Shown piece after piece: positions 9,163 to 16,991 of a DNA stretch of 39,452 nt (positions within the stretch are counted from its first letter, which is position 1; each line of letters opens with the position of its first letter). A program made the position numbers and the translations under genes. The notes below the pieces were generated by a model that had not been told where the DNA came from, ran no database searches, and saw only the letters and a program-made list of their open reading frames with translations. This DNA comes from Frankiales bacterium (GTDB lineage: Bacteria > Actinomycetota > Actinomycetes > Mycobacteriales > SCTD01): contig JAOPVV010000331.1 of NCBI GenBank assembly GCA_025966005.1, positions 1 through 39,452 of the forward strand, given 5' to 3'.

Positions 9163-9190
9163 GGACGGTCCCGCGCTCGCGGGACCGTCC
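9163..9190. terminator. Perfect 13-bp inverted repeat, probable bidirectional terminator
   Basis: GGACGGTCCCGCG and its exact complement are separated by two bases, so the practical loop is about four. It sits between the convergent DUF4394 gene (stop 9142) and the SirB1-like gene (stop 9205) and is followed by TTC only. Strong GC hairpins without long U-tracts are common terminators in actinobacteria. Confidence 0.8.
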
Positions 9191-9204
9191 TTCGGCGTTC
9201 CGGG

Positions 9205-10026
9205 CTAGTTGAGCTGGGCCCGCGCGAGCCGGGCCTCGCGGCGGGCCGCGGTGGCCGCCGTCTCGTCCGCGCCGTCGACGACCATCGCGTACGTCTCGAG
9301 CTCCTCGGCGCCGGCGAGGTGGTCGCCGAGCCGCACCAGCAGCTCGCCCCGCTCGCGCCGCAGCTCGACCGGGTGGCGCGGCAGCAGCAGCGACAGCTCG
9401 ACCGCCCACAACCGGGTCGCGGTCACCTCGAGGGCCGGCGCCTGCCGCGAGGTCAGCGCCCGGACGTTGGTGAGCAGTCGCAGCAGCACGTCGGCTGGAC
9501 GCAGCACCCGGACGTCGGACGGGTCCCAGCCGCCCGCCGCCAGCCGCTGCGCCACCGCGACGGGGGTGAGGACCCGGCCACCGGCGAACGGGTCGACGAG
9601 CACGTGCTCGTCCTCCGGGTCGCCGAGCCCGACCACGACGTGACCGGGCAGCGCCACGGCGTACGCGGGGACGTCGAGCCGCGCGGCGACCTCCATCCAG
9701 ACCACCGACAGCAGCAGCGGCAGCCCGCGGCCTCGGCGCAGGACCTCGTGCAGCAGGGACGAGCGGACGTCCTCGTAGTCCTCGGCGAAGCCCGCAAACC
9801 CGGCCTGCTCGCCCAGCACGACCCGCAGCCCCTCCGCCGCCACCGCCGCCGAGCTGCCGACGGGGACACGCAGGCGGGCCGACGCCGCGAGGGCGTCGAG
9901 GACGGCCAGCGACACGTCGACGTCGAGGTCGGGCTCGCACTCGCCGCCGACGAGCAGGCACGCCATCCCGAGGTCGACCGGCTCGCTGCGCACGACCTCC
10001 GCGAAGCGCCGCCGGGTAGGGGTCAT
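9205..10026 (-). CDS. SirB1/transglutaminase-like superfamily protein
   Basis: 273 residues resembling the SirB1/YchA family, which has a transglutaminase-like core (Transglut_core2). Typical parts: an N-terminal helical segment (LGMACLLVGGECEPDLDVD), RRGRGLPLLLSVVWMEVAARL, LPGHVVVGLG and VLVDPFAGG, then a helical C-terminal part with TPR-like character (LRRERGELLVRLGDHLAGAEE). The family's reaction is not established and many members have lost a full catalytic triad. I see no obvious catalytic Cys at the usual place (GLPLLLSVVWM), so enzymatic transamidation is doubtful. Its ATG overlaps the stop of the small gene upstream (ATGA), so the two are co-translated. Confidence 0.75.
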   Translation of the reverse strand: MTPTRRRFAEVVRSEPVDLGMACLLVGGECEPDLDVDVSLAVLDALAASARLRVPVGSSAAVAAEGLRVVLGEQAGFAGFAEDYEDVRSSLLHEVLRRGRGLPLLLSVVWMEVAARLDVPAYAVALPGHVVVGLGDPEDEHVLVDPFAGGRVLTPVAVAQRLAAGGWDPSDVRVLRPADVLLRLLTNVRALTSRQAPALEVTATRLWAVELSLLLPRHPVELRRERGELLVRLGDHLAGAEELETYAMVVDGADETAATAARREARLARAQLN

Positions 10027-10268
10027 CCCCGCCGCGCCGGGGCGGGTGGGACGCGCTTGCCGGCCACGACGTCGTCCGGCCGGACCAGGTGCTCGACACC
10101 GTGCCGGTCGCGCACGACGACGGCGTCCGTGTCCCAGCGGAGCAGCTCGCCGAGCAGGTCGCCGAGGCCGCCCTCGGCCAGTCGGCGGCGCACGACGACG
10201 CGGGCGCCGACGTCGCCGGGACCCAGTGATGAGGAGTACCTCACCCCGGGTTGGTCAGCGGCGGCCAC
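10023..10268 (-). CDS. Small protein resembling the N-terminal domain of Rv0428c-type GNAT proteins
   Basis: 81 residues with the pattern GARVVVRRRLAEGGLGDLLG, DAVVVRDRHGVEHLV and DDVVAGKRVPPAPARRG. In many actinobacteria a stretch like this heads a larger acetyltransferase encoded near fdxA. Here it ends in its own stop and is coupled by ATGA to the SirB1-like gene, with no acetyltransferase domain nearby. The GTG start is supported by TAGTCT seven bases upstream on the minus strand (10276-10281), typical of a leaderless mRNA. Function unknown. It may be a small SH3-like regulator domain or a remnant of the longer protein. Confidence 0.6.
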   Translation of the reverse strand: MAAADQPGVRYSSSLGPGDVGARVVVRRRLAEGGLGDLLGELLRWDTDAVVVRDRHGVEHLVRPDDVVAGKRVPPAPARRG

Positions 10269-10275
10269 GTGGGCG

Positions 10276-10281
10276 AGACTA
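10276..10281 (-). promoter_or_regulatory. -10 hexamer TAGTCT, leaderless start of the GNAT-N gene
   Basis: Complement of AGACTA, seven bases before GTG 10268. The divergent fdxA promoter must lie in the same 45 bases, so the two promoters overlap. Confidence 0.5.
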
Positions 10282-10312
10282 GGGGCTCTGCAACGAGGAG
10301 AGGAACGCCGAC

Positions 10313-10654
10313 GTGACCTACGTCATCGCTGAGCCCTGCGTGGATCTCAAGGACAAGGCCTGCATCGAGGAGTGCCCTGTCGACTGCATCTACGAGGGCA
10401 AGCGGTCGCTGTACATCCACCCCGACGAGTGCGTGGACTGCGGTGCGTGCGAGCCGGTCTGCCCTGTCGAGGCGATCTTCTACGAGGACGACACCCCCGC
10501 GCAGTGGAAGGACTTCTACCGCGCGAACGTCGACTTCTTCACCGAGACCACCAACATCGGCTCGCCCGGCGGCGCGTCGAAGGTCGGCCCCGTCGACCTC
10601 GACCACCCCGTCGTGATGGCCGTGCCGCTCGGCAAGAACACCGAAGGCCACTGA
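10313..10654 (+). CDS. fdxA: Seven-iron ferredoxin FdxA
   Basis: A 113-residue electron carrier holding one [3Fe-4S] and one [4Fe-4S] cluster. Cysteines C9, C17, C21 and C25 lie in the first motif (CVDLKDKACIEECPVDC). C40, C43, C46 and C50 lie in CVDCGACEPVCP, the classic CxxCxxCxxxCP ligand set. Length and the acidic C-terminus (FYRANVDFFTETTNIGSPGG) are normal for actinobacterial FdxA. GTG start with a GAGGAGAGGA ribosome site. The neighbouring gene dapC begins at the stop codon. The fdxA-dapC pairing is widespread in actinobacteria, but a functional reason for it is not established. Confidence 0.95.
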   Translation: MTYVIAEPCVDLKDKACIEECPVDCIYEGKRSLYIHPDECVDCGACEPVCPVEAIFYEDDTPAQWKDFYRANVDFFTETTNIGSPGGASKVGPVDLDHPVVMAVPLGKNTEGH

Positions 10655-11799
10655 GCACCAGCGCGGCCGCGATCTCCGCCTCGGCGCGCCCGGCCGCCCG
10701 TCCGGGGTGGGCAGCGCGGTCGCGCCTGCCCGCGTTCCCCTGGGACCGGCTCGCGCCGTACGGCGAGCAGGCCCGGGCGCACGCAGGCGGCATCGTCGAC
10801 CTCTCGATCGGCACGCCGGTCGACCCGACACCGGCCGTCGTCCAGGCTGCGCTGCAGGCCGGCGCCGACTCACCCGGCTACCCGCTGACGATCGGCACGC
10901 CCGCCCTGCGCGAGGCGCTCGGCGCGTGGGTGTCCCGGCTGGGTACCCCGGTGCCGGCGTCGCAGGTCGTGCCGAGCATCGGCAGCAAGGAGACGGTGTC
11001 GCTGCTGCCCTCCCTGCTCGGGCTCACGCCCGGCACCGAGGTGCTGCTGCCCGCCCTGGCCTACCCGACCTACGACGTCGGCGCCCGCCTGGCCGGCTGC
11101 GTCCCCGTCGCCACCGACGACCCGACGTCCCACGACCCGGCGAACGTGTCGATGGTCTGGGTCAACTCGCCCTCCAACCCGACCGGCGAGGTGCTGTCGG
11201 CAGAGCGGCTGCGAGGGATCGTCGGGTGGGCGCGCGAGCACGACGTGCTGGTCGCCAGCGACGAGTGCTACCTCGAGCTCGGGTGGGACGTCGAGCCGGT
11301 CTCGGTGCTGCACCCGTCGGTCAGCGGCGGGTCGACCGACGGCGTGCTGGCCGTGCACTCGCTGTCCAAGCGCAGCAACCTCGCCGGCTACCGCGCCGGC
11401 TTCGTCGCCGGTGACGCCGCTGCGGTGGCGGCGCTGGTCGAGGCGCGCAAGCACATCGGCCTGCTGGTGCCCGGTCCCGTGCAGGCCGCGATGGTGGCCG
11501 CGCTCGGCGACGACACCCACGTCGCCACCCAGAAGGCGGTGTACGCGGCGCGCCGGACGCTGCTGCTCGACGCCGTCCGGTCGGCCGGCTTCACCGTGTC
11601 GCACTCCGACGCCGGGCTGTACCTGTGGTGCACCCGCGGCGAGGGCTGCTGGGACACCGTCGCCGCGCTGGCGTCCGTCGGCGTGCTGGTCGCGCCGGGC
11701 GAGTTCTACGGCACGGCCGGCGCGCAGCACGTGCGCTTCGCGCTGACGGCGACCGACGAGCGCGTCGCCGCCGCCGCCGAGCGCCTCGCCGCCCTGTAG
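10651..11799 (+). CDS. dapC: Succinyldiaminopimelate transaminase DapC
   Basis: PLP-dependent class I/II aminotransferase that makes N-succinyl-L,L-diaminopimelate from the 6-keto precursor in lysine and peptidoglycan synthesis. Motifs: opening LPAFPWDRLAPYGEQA, substrate region VDLSIGTPVDPTP and SPGYPLTIGTPALREAL, VWVNSPSNPTGEV, VASDECYLELGW, and the PLP lysine in VHSLSKRSNLAGYRAGF. The track ORF starts inside fdxA in another frame, and that extension is a shadow. Between the fdxA stop and the conserved start of the protein there is no ATG, GTG or TTG in frame. The only plausible start is CTG 10651, overlapping the fdxA TGA as CTGA, with GAAGG a few bases upstream. That yields 382 residues. 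Confidence 0.92.
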   Translation: MSTSAAAISASARPAARPGWAARSRLPAFPWDRLAPYGEQARAHAGGIVDLSIGTPVDPTPAVVQAALQAGADSPGYPLTIGTPALREALGAWVSRLGTPVPASQVVPSIGSKETVSLLPSLLGLTPGTEVLLPALAYPTYDVGARLAGCVPVATDDPTSHDPANVSMVWVNSPSNPTGEVLSAERLRGIVGWAREHDVLVASDECYLELGWDVEPVSVLHPSVSGGSTDGVLAVHSLSKRSNLAGYRAGFVAGDAAAVAALVEARKHIGLLVPGPVQAAMVAALGDDTHVATQKAVYAARRTLLLDAVRSAGFTVSHSDAGLYLWCTRGEGCWDTVAALASVGVLVAPGEFYGTAGAQHVRFALTATDERVAAAAERLAAL

Positions 11800-11871
11800 C
11801 CCCCGGGCGGCCGTGGCGTCCGGTGTCCACGTCGCCGGAGTGAGGTCGTCCGCCCCGCCGCTGCGCAGGCA

Positions 11872-11912
11872 TCGAAGGATCTTCAGCACCCTGGTGCTGA
11901 GGAAGCTCCGAA
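11872..11912. repeat. Dispersed palindromic repeat, copy C
   Basis: The best-formed copy: perfect inner arms TCAGCACC and GGTGCTGA around CT, with outer arms TCGAAGG and CTCCGAA partly pairing. It shares 12 bases with copy B and a 12-base core with copy A. It lies 70 bases after the dapC stop. Confidence 0.75.
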
Positions 11913-11954
11913 CCCCGGCGGCGCCGGCCGCTGGCGTGGGCGGCCTGGCCGAGA

Positions 11955-12010
11955 GCGACCGGGCCGACGGCGACCGGGCAGAAGGCGACGGGGTAGAGGC
12001 GACCGGTGCT
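11955..12010 (+). repeat. Imperfect 15-bp tandem repeat upstream of dapD
   Basis: Four units beginning GCGACC or GCGACG (at 11955, 11970, 11985 and 11999), with lengths 15, 15 and 14 before the last partial unit. It is in the 301-base gap between dapC and dapD, which otherwise holds only repeat copy C and the dapD promoter. No gene is supported in this gap. Confidence 0.5.
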
Positions 12011-12087
12011 GTTCGCCGCCGCCCTGGCCTCTGGCGCCGTGCCACCCGCGCTCGTCGGCCGGCACCGGGGCGGGGCGGACGGCTCAC

Positions 12088-12093
12088 TAGGCT
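12088..12093 (+). promoter_or_regulatory. -10 hexamer TAGGCT of dapD (leaderless)
   Basis: Seven bases before ATG 12101, with no Shine-Dalgarno sequence in between. This spacing puts the transcription start at or next to the A of ATG. Confidence 0.6.
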
Positions 12094-12100
12094 GTCGTCC

Positions 12101-12922
12101 ATGACCTCGAGCGCCCTGCCCCCCGTCCTCGACGAGCTCTGGGAGCGCCGCGACGCGCTCAGCCCGGCGGACGAGGACGCGCGCAAGATCGTCGTCGCCG
12201 CTGTCGACCAGCTCGACGCCGGCGAGGCCCGGGTCGCGCAGGTGGTCGACGGCGAGGTCGTCGTCGACCAGCGGGCCAAGCGCGCCATCCTGCTCGCCTT
12301 CAAGGTCCTCGAGATGGAGGAGGGCAGCAACGGCGGCTTCTACGTCCACGACAAGGTGCCGCTCAAGGCCAGCTTCCCGGGCGTGCGGGTCGTCGCCGGC
12401 GCGATCGCCCGCTGGGGCAGCCACTTCGAGCCCGGCGTGATCCTCATGCCGAGCTACACCAACATCGGCGGGTACGTCGGCAGCGGCTCGATGGTCGACA
12501 CCTGGGCGACCGTCGGCTCCTGCGCGCAGATCGGCAGGAACGTCCACCTGTCCGGTGGCGTCGGCATCGGTGGCGTGCTCGAGCCGGCCCAGGCCGCCCC
12601 CGTCGTGGTCGAGGACGACGCGTTCATCGGCTCGCGCAGCATGGTCGTCGAGGGTGCCCGGGTCCGCACCGGCGCCAAGCTCGGCGCCGGCGCGATCCTC
12701 ACCGCCAGCACCCGCGTGTTCGAGGCCGAGACCGGCACGGAGCTTCCCCGCGGCGAGGCGCCCGAGCGGGCCGTCTGCGTCGGCTCGACCCGCGTCAAGT
12801 CCTTCCCGGGCGGCGAGTTCGGGATGCCGTGCCTGCTGGTGCTGCGCTACCTCGAGCCGGGCCAGGAGCACGACAAGCTCGTCCTCAACGACATCCTGCG
12901 CGAGGCCGGCGTCGCCCCGTGA
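12101..12922 (+). CDS. dapD: Tetrahydrodipicolinate N-succinyltransferase DapD (E. coli sequence type)
   Basis: Transfers succinyl from succinyl-CoA to tetrahydrodipicolinate, the committed step of the succinylase branch of DAP synthesis. 273 residues: an N-terminal helical domain (LWERRDALSPADEDARK), the substrate motif FYVHDKVPLKASF, and a left-handed beta-helix of hexapeptide repeats with MVDTWATVGSCAQIGRNVHL and SGGVGIGGVLEPAQAAPVVV. These motifs and the length match the E. coli enzyme (274 residues) almost word for word. The DapD known from Mycobacterium tuberculosis is a longer, quite different sequence. The track's start at 11813 runs through non-coding DNA. ATG 12101 is chosen for the conserved N-terminus and its leaderless promoter. 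It is coupled by GTGA to the next gene. Confidence 0.95.
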   Translation: MTSSALPPVLDELWERRDALSPADEDARKIVVAAVDQLDAGEARVAQVVDGEVVVDQRAKRAILLAFKVLEMEEGSNGGFYVHDKVPLKASFPGVRVVAGAIARWGSHFEPGVILMPSYTNIGGYVGSGSMVDTWATVGSCAQIGRNVHLSGGVGIGGVLEPAQAAPVVVEDDAFIGSRSMVVEGARVRTGAKLGAGAILTASTRVFEAETGTELPRGEAPERAVCVGSTRVKSFPGGEFGMPCLLVLRYLEPGQEHDKLVLNDILREAGVAP

Positions 12923-13326
12923 CCTCACCGGCCACGCTCCGCGACGTCTGCCTCGACGCCCTCGCCCCGGTCAAGGTCGGGGCGTTCTGGGGCGCCGTGC
13001 TCGGCCGCGAGCCGGCCGATGCGGGGGAGGGCGACGGCGCGACGCGCGACGTCGTCCTGCGCGAGAACCCGGCCAGCCCCGGCATGACGCTGTGGGTCAA
13101 CGGCGTGCCCGAGGCCAAGACCGAGAAGCTGCGGCTGCACCTCGACGTCGACCTGCGCGAGGGGCAGGGCGTCGCCGACCTGGTCGCGCTCGGTGCCACC
13201 GTCGTGCGCGAGCCCGGTGACGACACCCGCTGGTGGGTGCTCGCCGACCCCGAGGGCAACGAGTTCTGCGCCTTCCCGCCCCAGCCGGTCGCCACCAACG
13301 ACGAGGACGCCGAGGTCGCGGTGTGA
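12919..13326 (+). CDS. VOC (glyoxalase-like) family protein
   Basis: 135 residues starting at GTG 12919, which overlaps the dapD stop. The track's longer form begins inside dapD and is not supported. The sequence has the fold pattern of a single-repeat vicinal-oxygen-chelate protein of the glyoxalase_6 kind: [47 protein letters not shown], then [29 protein letters not shown], with the terminal glutamate-like metal position common to the family. No substrate can be assigned. It sits between dapD and dapE with four-base overlaps on both sides, so its expression is tied to DAP synthesis even if its reaction is unrelated. Confidence 0.82.
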   Translation: MTSPATLRDVCLDALAPVKVGAFWGAVLGREPADAGEGDGATRDVVLRENPASPGMTLWVNGVPEAKTEKLRLHLDVDLREGQGVADLVALGATVVREPGDDTRWWVLADPEGNEFCAFPPQPVATNDEDAEVAV

Positions 13327-14378
13327 GCCTCGACCTCGCCCAGGACCCGGTCGACCTCACCGCCGCGCTCGTCGACGTCGAGAGCGTCAGCGGCAACGAG
13401 GCGCCGCTTGCCGACCTCGTCGAGGCGGCGCTCACGGCCCTGCCGCACCTGACGGTCGTCCGCGACGGCAACAACGTCGTCGCCCGCACCAGCCTGGGCC
13501 GCGAGCGCCGGGTGCTGCTCGCCGGCCACCTCGACACCGTGCCGGTCGCCGACAACCTGCCCAGCCGCCGCGACGGCGGGCTGCTCTACGGCTGCGGCAC
13601 CACCGACATGAAGGCCGGCGACGCGGTGCTGCTGCACCTGGCCGCCACGCTGGCCGAGCCGGCGTACGACCTGACCTTCGTGCTCTACGACAACGAGGAG
13701 GTCGAGGCCGCCAAGAACGGGCTCAAGCGCCTGGTCGAGACCCGCCGCGACCTGCTCGAGGCCGACCTCGCGGTGCTCATGGAGCCGACCAGCGGCCAGG
13801 TCGAGGCCGGCTGCCAGGGCACCCTGCGCGTCCAGGTGACGATCCCCGGACGTCGCGCCCACAGCGCCCGCGGCTGGCTCGGCGAGAACGCCATCCACGC
13901 CGCCGCACCGCTGCTGACGACGCTGGTCCGCTACGAGCCGCGCGACGTCGAGATCGACGGCTGCACGTACAGGGAGGGCCTCAACGCCGTCCGCATCGAC
14001 GGCGGCGTGGCCGGCAACGTCATCCCGGACGCCTGCACCGTCACGGTCAACTTCCGCTTCGCCCCCGACCGCTCGGTCGAGCAGGCCGAGCAGCACGTCC
14101 GCGAGGTCTTCGACGGGTACGCCGTGACCCTCACCGACGCCGCCCCCGGCGCGCTTCCCGGCCTGTCCGCCCCCGCGGCCGCGCACTTCGTCGAGGCCGT
14201 CGGCGGCACGCCGCTCGCCAAGTACGGCTGGACCGACGTCGCCCGCTTCGCCGCCCTCGGCATCCCGGCGGTCAACTACGGCCCCGGCGACCCGAACCTC
14301 GCGCACACCCGCGAGGAGCACATCGAGGTCGCCCGGATCCACGCGTGCACCGAGGCCCTGCGCTCGTACCTGTCTTGA
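13323..14378 (+). CDS. dapE: Succinyl-diaminopimelate desuccinylase DapE
   Basis: M20-family zinc hydrolase that removes succinate from N-succinyl-L,L-DAP. 351 residues from GTG 13323, overlapping the VOC stop. Metal and catalytic residues are in place: His and Asp in [11 protein letters not shown], Asp in [10 protein letters not shown], the Glu pair in [10 protein letters not shown], Glu in [12 protein letters not shown], and His near the end in [11 protein letters not shown]. The dimerisation domain contains [20 protein letters not shown] and [13 protein letters not shown]. This is the actinobacterial form of DapE. With DapC and DapD in the same stretch, three steps of the succinylase branch are clustered. 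The helicase start overlaps its stop. Confidence 0.94.
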   Translation: MSLDLAQDPVDLTAALVDVESVSGNEAPLADLVEAALTALPHLTVVRDGNNVVARTSLGRERRVLLAGHLDTVPVADNLPSRRDGGLLYGCGTTDMKAGDAVLLHLAATLAEPAYDLTFVLYDNEEVEAAKNGLKRLVETRRDLLEADLAVLMEPTSGQVEAGCQGTLRVQVTIPGRRAHSARGWLGENAIHAAAPLLTTLVRYEPRDVEIDGCTYREGLNAVRIDGGVAGNVIPDACTVTVNFRFAPDRSVEQAEQHVREVFDGYAVTLTDAAPGALPGLSAPAAAHFVEAVGGTPLAKYGWTDVARFAALGIPAVNYGPGDPNLAHTREEHIEVARIHACTEALRSYLS

Positions 14379-16876
14379 CCCTCACCGACCTCGTCCCCGA
14401 GCCCGCCGAGCCCGACGCCGTCTACGAGGCGTTCGTCGACTGGGCCTACGAGCAGCAGGGCCTGTCGCTCTACCCGGCGCAGGACGAGGCGCTGCTCGAG
14501 GTCGTGACCGGCAGCAACGTCGTGCTGTCGACGCCGACGGGCTCCGGCAAGTCGCTGGTCGCCGCGGGCGCCCAGTTCTCCGCGCTCGCGGTCGGGAAGC
14601 GGAGCTTCTACACCGCGCCGATCAAGGCGCTGGTGAGCGAGAAGTTCTTCGCCCTGTGCGCCACCTTCGGCGCCCACAACGTCGGGATGATGACCGGCGA
14701 CGCGACCGTCAACGGCGGCGCCCCGGTCATCTGCTGCACCGCCGAGATCCTGGCGAACCTGGCGCTTCGCGAGGGCGCGGACGCGGACGTCGGACTGGTC
14801 GTCATGGACGAGTTCCACTACTACGCCGACCCCGAGCGCGGCTGGGCCTGGCAGGTGCCGCTGCTGGAGCTGACGAAGACGCAGTTCGTGCTCATGTCGG
14901 CGACACTCGGCGACGTCAGCCGCTTCGAGACCGCGCTGACCCGCCGGACCGGACGCGACACCGCCGTCGTCACCAGCGTCGACCGTCCGGTGCCGCTGTC
15001 GTTCGAGTACGTCACGACACCGCTGCACGAGACGCTCGAGGAGCTGCTCAGCACCCACCGCGCGCCCGTCTACGTCGTCCACTTCACCCAGGCCGCCGCG
15101 GTCGAGCAGGCGCAGGCGCTGATGAGCGTCAACGTCTGCACCCGCGAGGAGAAGGACCAGATCGCCGAGCTGATCGGCGACTTCCGGTTCACCAAGGGCT
15201 TCGGCGGGACGCTCAGCCGGCTGGTGCGGCACGGCATCGGCGTCCACCACGCCGGGATGCTGCCGAAGTACCGCCGCCTCGTCGAGCTGCTCGCCCAGGC
15301 CGGGCTGCTCAAGGTCGTCTGCGGCACCGACACCCTCGGCGTGGGCATCAACGTGCCGATCCGCACGGTGCTGTTCACCGGGCTGACCAAGTACGACGGC
15401 GTGCGCACCCGCCACCTCAAGGCCCGCGAGTTCCACCAGATCGCCGGTCGCGCCGGACGGGCGGGCTACGACACCGCGGGCAGCGTCATCGTCCAGGCGC
15501 CCGAGCACGACGTCGAGAACGCCAAGCGGATCGCCAAGGCCGGCGACGACCCGAAGAAGCTCAAGCGGGTCGAGCGCAAGAAGGCCCCCGAGGGCTTCGT
15601 GTCGTGGGGGAAGCCGACGTTCGAGCGGCTGGTCGCGGCCGAGCCGGAGGTGCTGACCAGCTCGTTCAAGGTCACCCACTCGATGCTGCTGCAGGTCGTC
15701 CAGCGCGACGGCGACTTCTTCGCCCACATGCGCCGGCTGCTGCTCGACAACGACGAGCCGCGGGTCAACCAGCGCCGGCTCGTCCGCAAGGCCATCAACG
15801 TCTACCGGGCGCTGCTCAAGGCGGGCGTCATCGAACGGCTCGACGTGCCCGACGCGCACGGCCGGACCGTCCGGCTCACGGTCGACCTGCAGGCCGACTT
15901 CGCCCTCGACCAGCCGCTCTCGCCGTTCGCGGTCGCCGCGCTCGAGCTGCTCGACCGCGAGTCGCCGACGTACGCCCTGGACGTCCTGTCCGTCGTCGAG
16001 GCGACGCTGGACGACCCGCGCCAGGTGCTGTCGGCGCAGCGCAGCAAGGCCAAGGGCGAGGCCGTGGCGATCATGAAGCAGGAGGGCATCGAGTACGACG
16101 AGCGGATGGAGCGGCTCGAGGACGTCACCTGGCCGATGCCGCTCGCCGAGGAGCTGTTCGGGGCGTTCGAGGTCTACCGCGGCGGCCACCCGTGGGTCGC
16201 CGACGAGGAGCTGTCGCCGAAGTCGATCGCCCGTGACCTGTCCGAGCGCGCGATGACCTTCGTCGAGTACGTCGGCTTCTACCAGCTGGCCCGCTCCGAG
16301 GGCCTGGTGCTGCGCTACCTCGCCGACGCGTTCAAGGCGCTGCGCCGGACGGTGCCGGAGGCGTTCCGCACCGAGGAGGTCGAGGACCTCATCGCCTGGC
16401 TCGGCGAGCTCGTGCGGCAGGTCGACTCCTCGCTGCTCGAGGAGTGGGAGGCGCTGCGCTCCCCGACCGCCGAGGTGCCGGCCACGCAGCCGGTGGACGA
16501 GAAGCCGCCGTCGGTGTCGTCCAACGAGCGGGCGTTCCGCGTGATGGTCCGCAACGCGGTCTTCCGCCGGGTCGAGCTGATGGCGCTGCGCCGCTGGATC
16601 GACCTCGGCGAGCTCGACCCCGAGTTCGGGCAGGACGCGTGGGAGGAAGCGGTGAGGGCGTACTTCGAGGAGCACGACGAGCTGGAGACCGGTGCCGACG
16701 CCCGCGGGCCGGCGCTGTTCGCGGTGACCAAGGAGCCCGGGAAGTGGCTCGTGCGCCAGACGCTGGCCGACCCGCGCGGCGACCACGACTGGGTCCTCGA
16801 CGCGACCGTCGACCTCGCGGCCTCGGACGAGGCCGGCGGCGCCGTGCTGACGGTGGAGCACGTCGGGATGCTCTGA
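14375..16876 (+). CDS. DEAD/DEAH-box helicase with DUF3516
   Basis: 833 residues from TTG 14375, which overlaps the dapE stop (TTGA). The upstream part of the track ORF is antisense-like noise over dapE. This is an ATP-dependent superfamily 2 helicase: motif I TPTGSGKS, motif II as VMDEFHYY, motif [21 protein letters not shown], motif [13 protein letters not shown], motif [14 protein letters not shown]. The C-terminal 400 residues (from about [20 protein letters not shown]) form the DUF3516 region typical of actinobacterial members related to Ski2-like RNA helicases. The likely role is RNA remodelling or decay, but this is inference from family resemblance. Cytoplasmic. It is translationally coupled to dapE, though a functional link is not obvious. 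Confidence 0.9.
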   Translation: MTLTDLVPEPAEPDAVYEAFVDWAYEQQGLSLYPAQDEALLEVVTGSNVVLSTPTGSGKSLVAAGAQFSALAVGKRSFYTAPIKALVSEKFFALCATFGAHNVGMMTGDATVNGGAPVICCTAEILANLALREGADADVGLVVMDEFHYYADPERGWAWQVPLLELTKTQFVLMSATLGDVSRFETALTRRTGRDTAVVTSVDRPVPLSFEYVTTPLHETLEELLSTHRAPVYVVHFTQAAAVEQAQALMSVNVCTREEKDQIAELIGDFRFTKGFGGTLSRLVRHGIGVHHAGMLPKYRRLVELLAQAGLLKVVCGTDTLGVGINVPIRTVLFTGLTKYDGVRTRHLKAREFHQIAGRAGRAGYDTAGSVIVQAPEHDVENAKRIAKAGDDPKKLKRVERKKAPEGFVSWGKPTFERLVAAEPEVLTSSFKVTHSMLLQVVQRDGDFFAHMRRLLLDNDEPRVNQRRLVRKAINVYRALLKAGVIERLDVPDAHGRTVRLTVDLQADFALDQPLSPFAVAALELLDRESPTYALDVLSVVEATLDDPRQVLSAQRSKAKGEAVAIMKQEGIEYDERMERLEDVTWPMPLAEELFGAFEVYRGGHPWVADEELSPKSIARDLSERAMTFVEYVGFYQLARSEGLVLRYLADAFKALRRTVPEAFRTEEVEDLIAWLGELVRQVDSSLLEEWEALRSPTAEVPATQPVDEKPPSVSSNERAFRVMVRNAVFRRVELMALRRWIDLGELDPEFGQDAWEEAVRAYFEEHDELETGADARGPALFAVTKEPGKWLVRQTLADPRGDHDWVLDATVDLAASDEAGGAVLTVEHVGML

Positions 16877-16991
16877 GCGGGGGTTCCCGTGTGCCGCCCG
16901 ACCGGGTGGGGCAGGATGGACGACTGGCGGCGCCTCCCGGCGTCCTGTGTACCAGGGCCCGCGACGCGGGTCCGTCCGAGGACGGGGACGC

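Noticed and set aside
7283-10099. 938-residue minus-strand ORF
   Set aside because: Antisense to the DUF4394 gene and out of frame with the SirB1-like gene; repetitive Arg/Gly/Asp-rich shadow translation.
11813-12100. N-terminal extension of dapD
   Set aside because: It runs through the palindromic repeat, the tandem repeat and the promoter. The conserved protein begins at ATG 12101.
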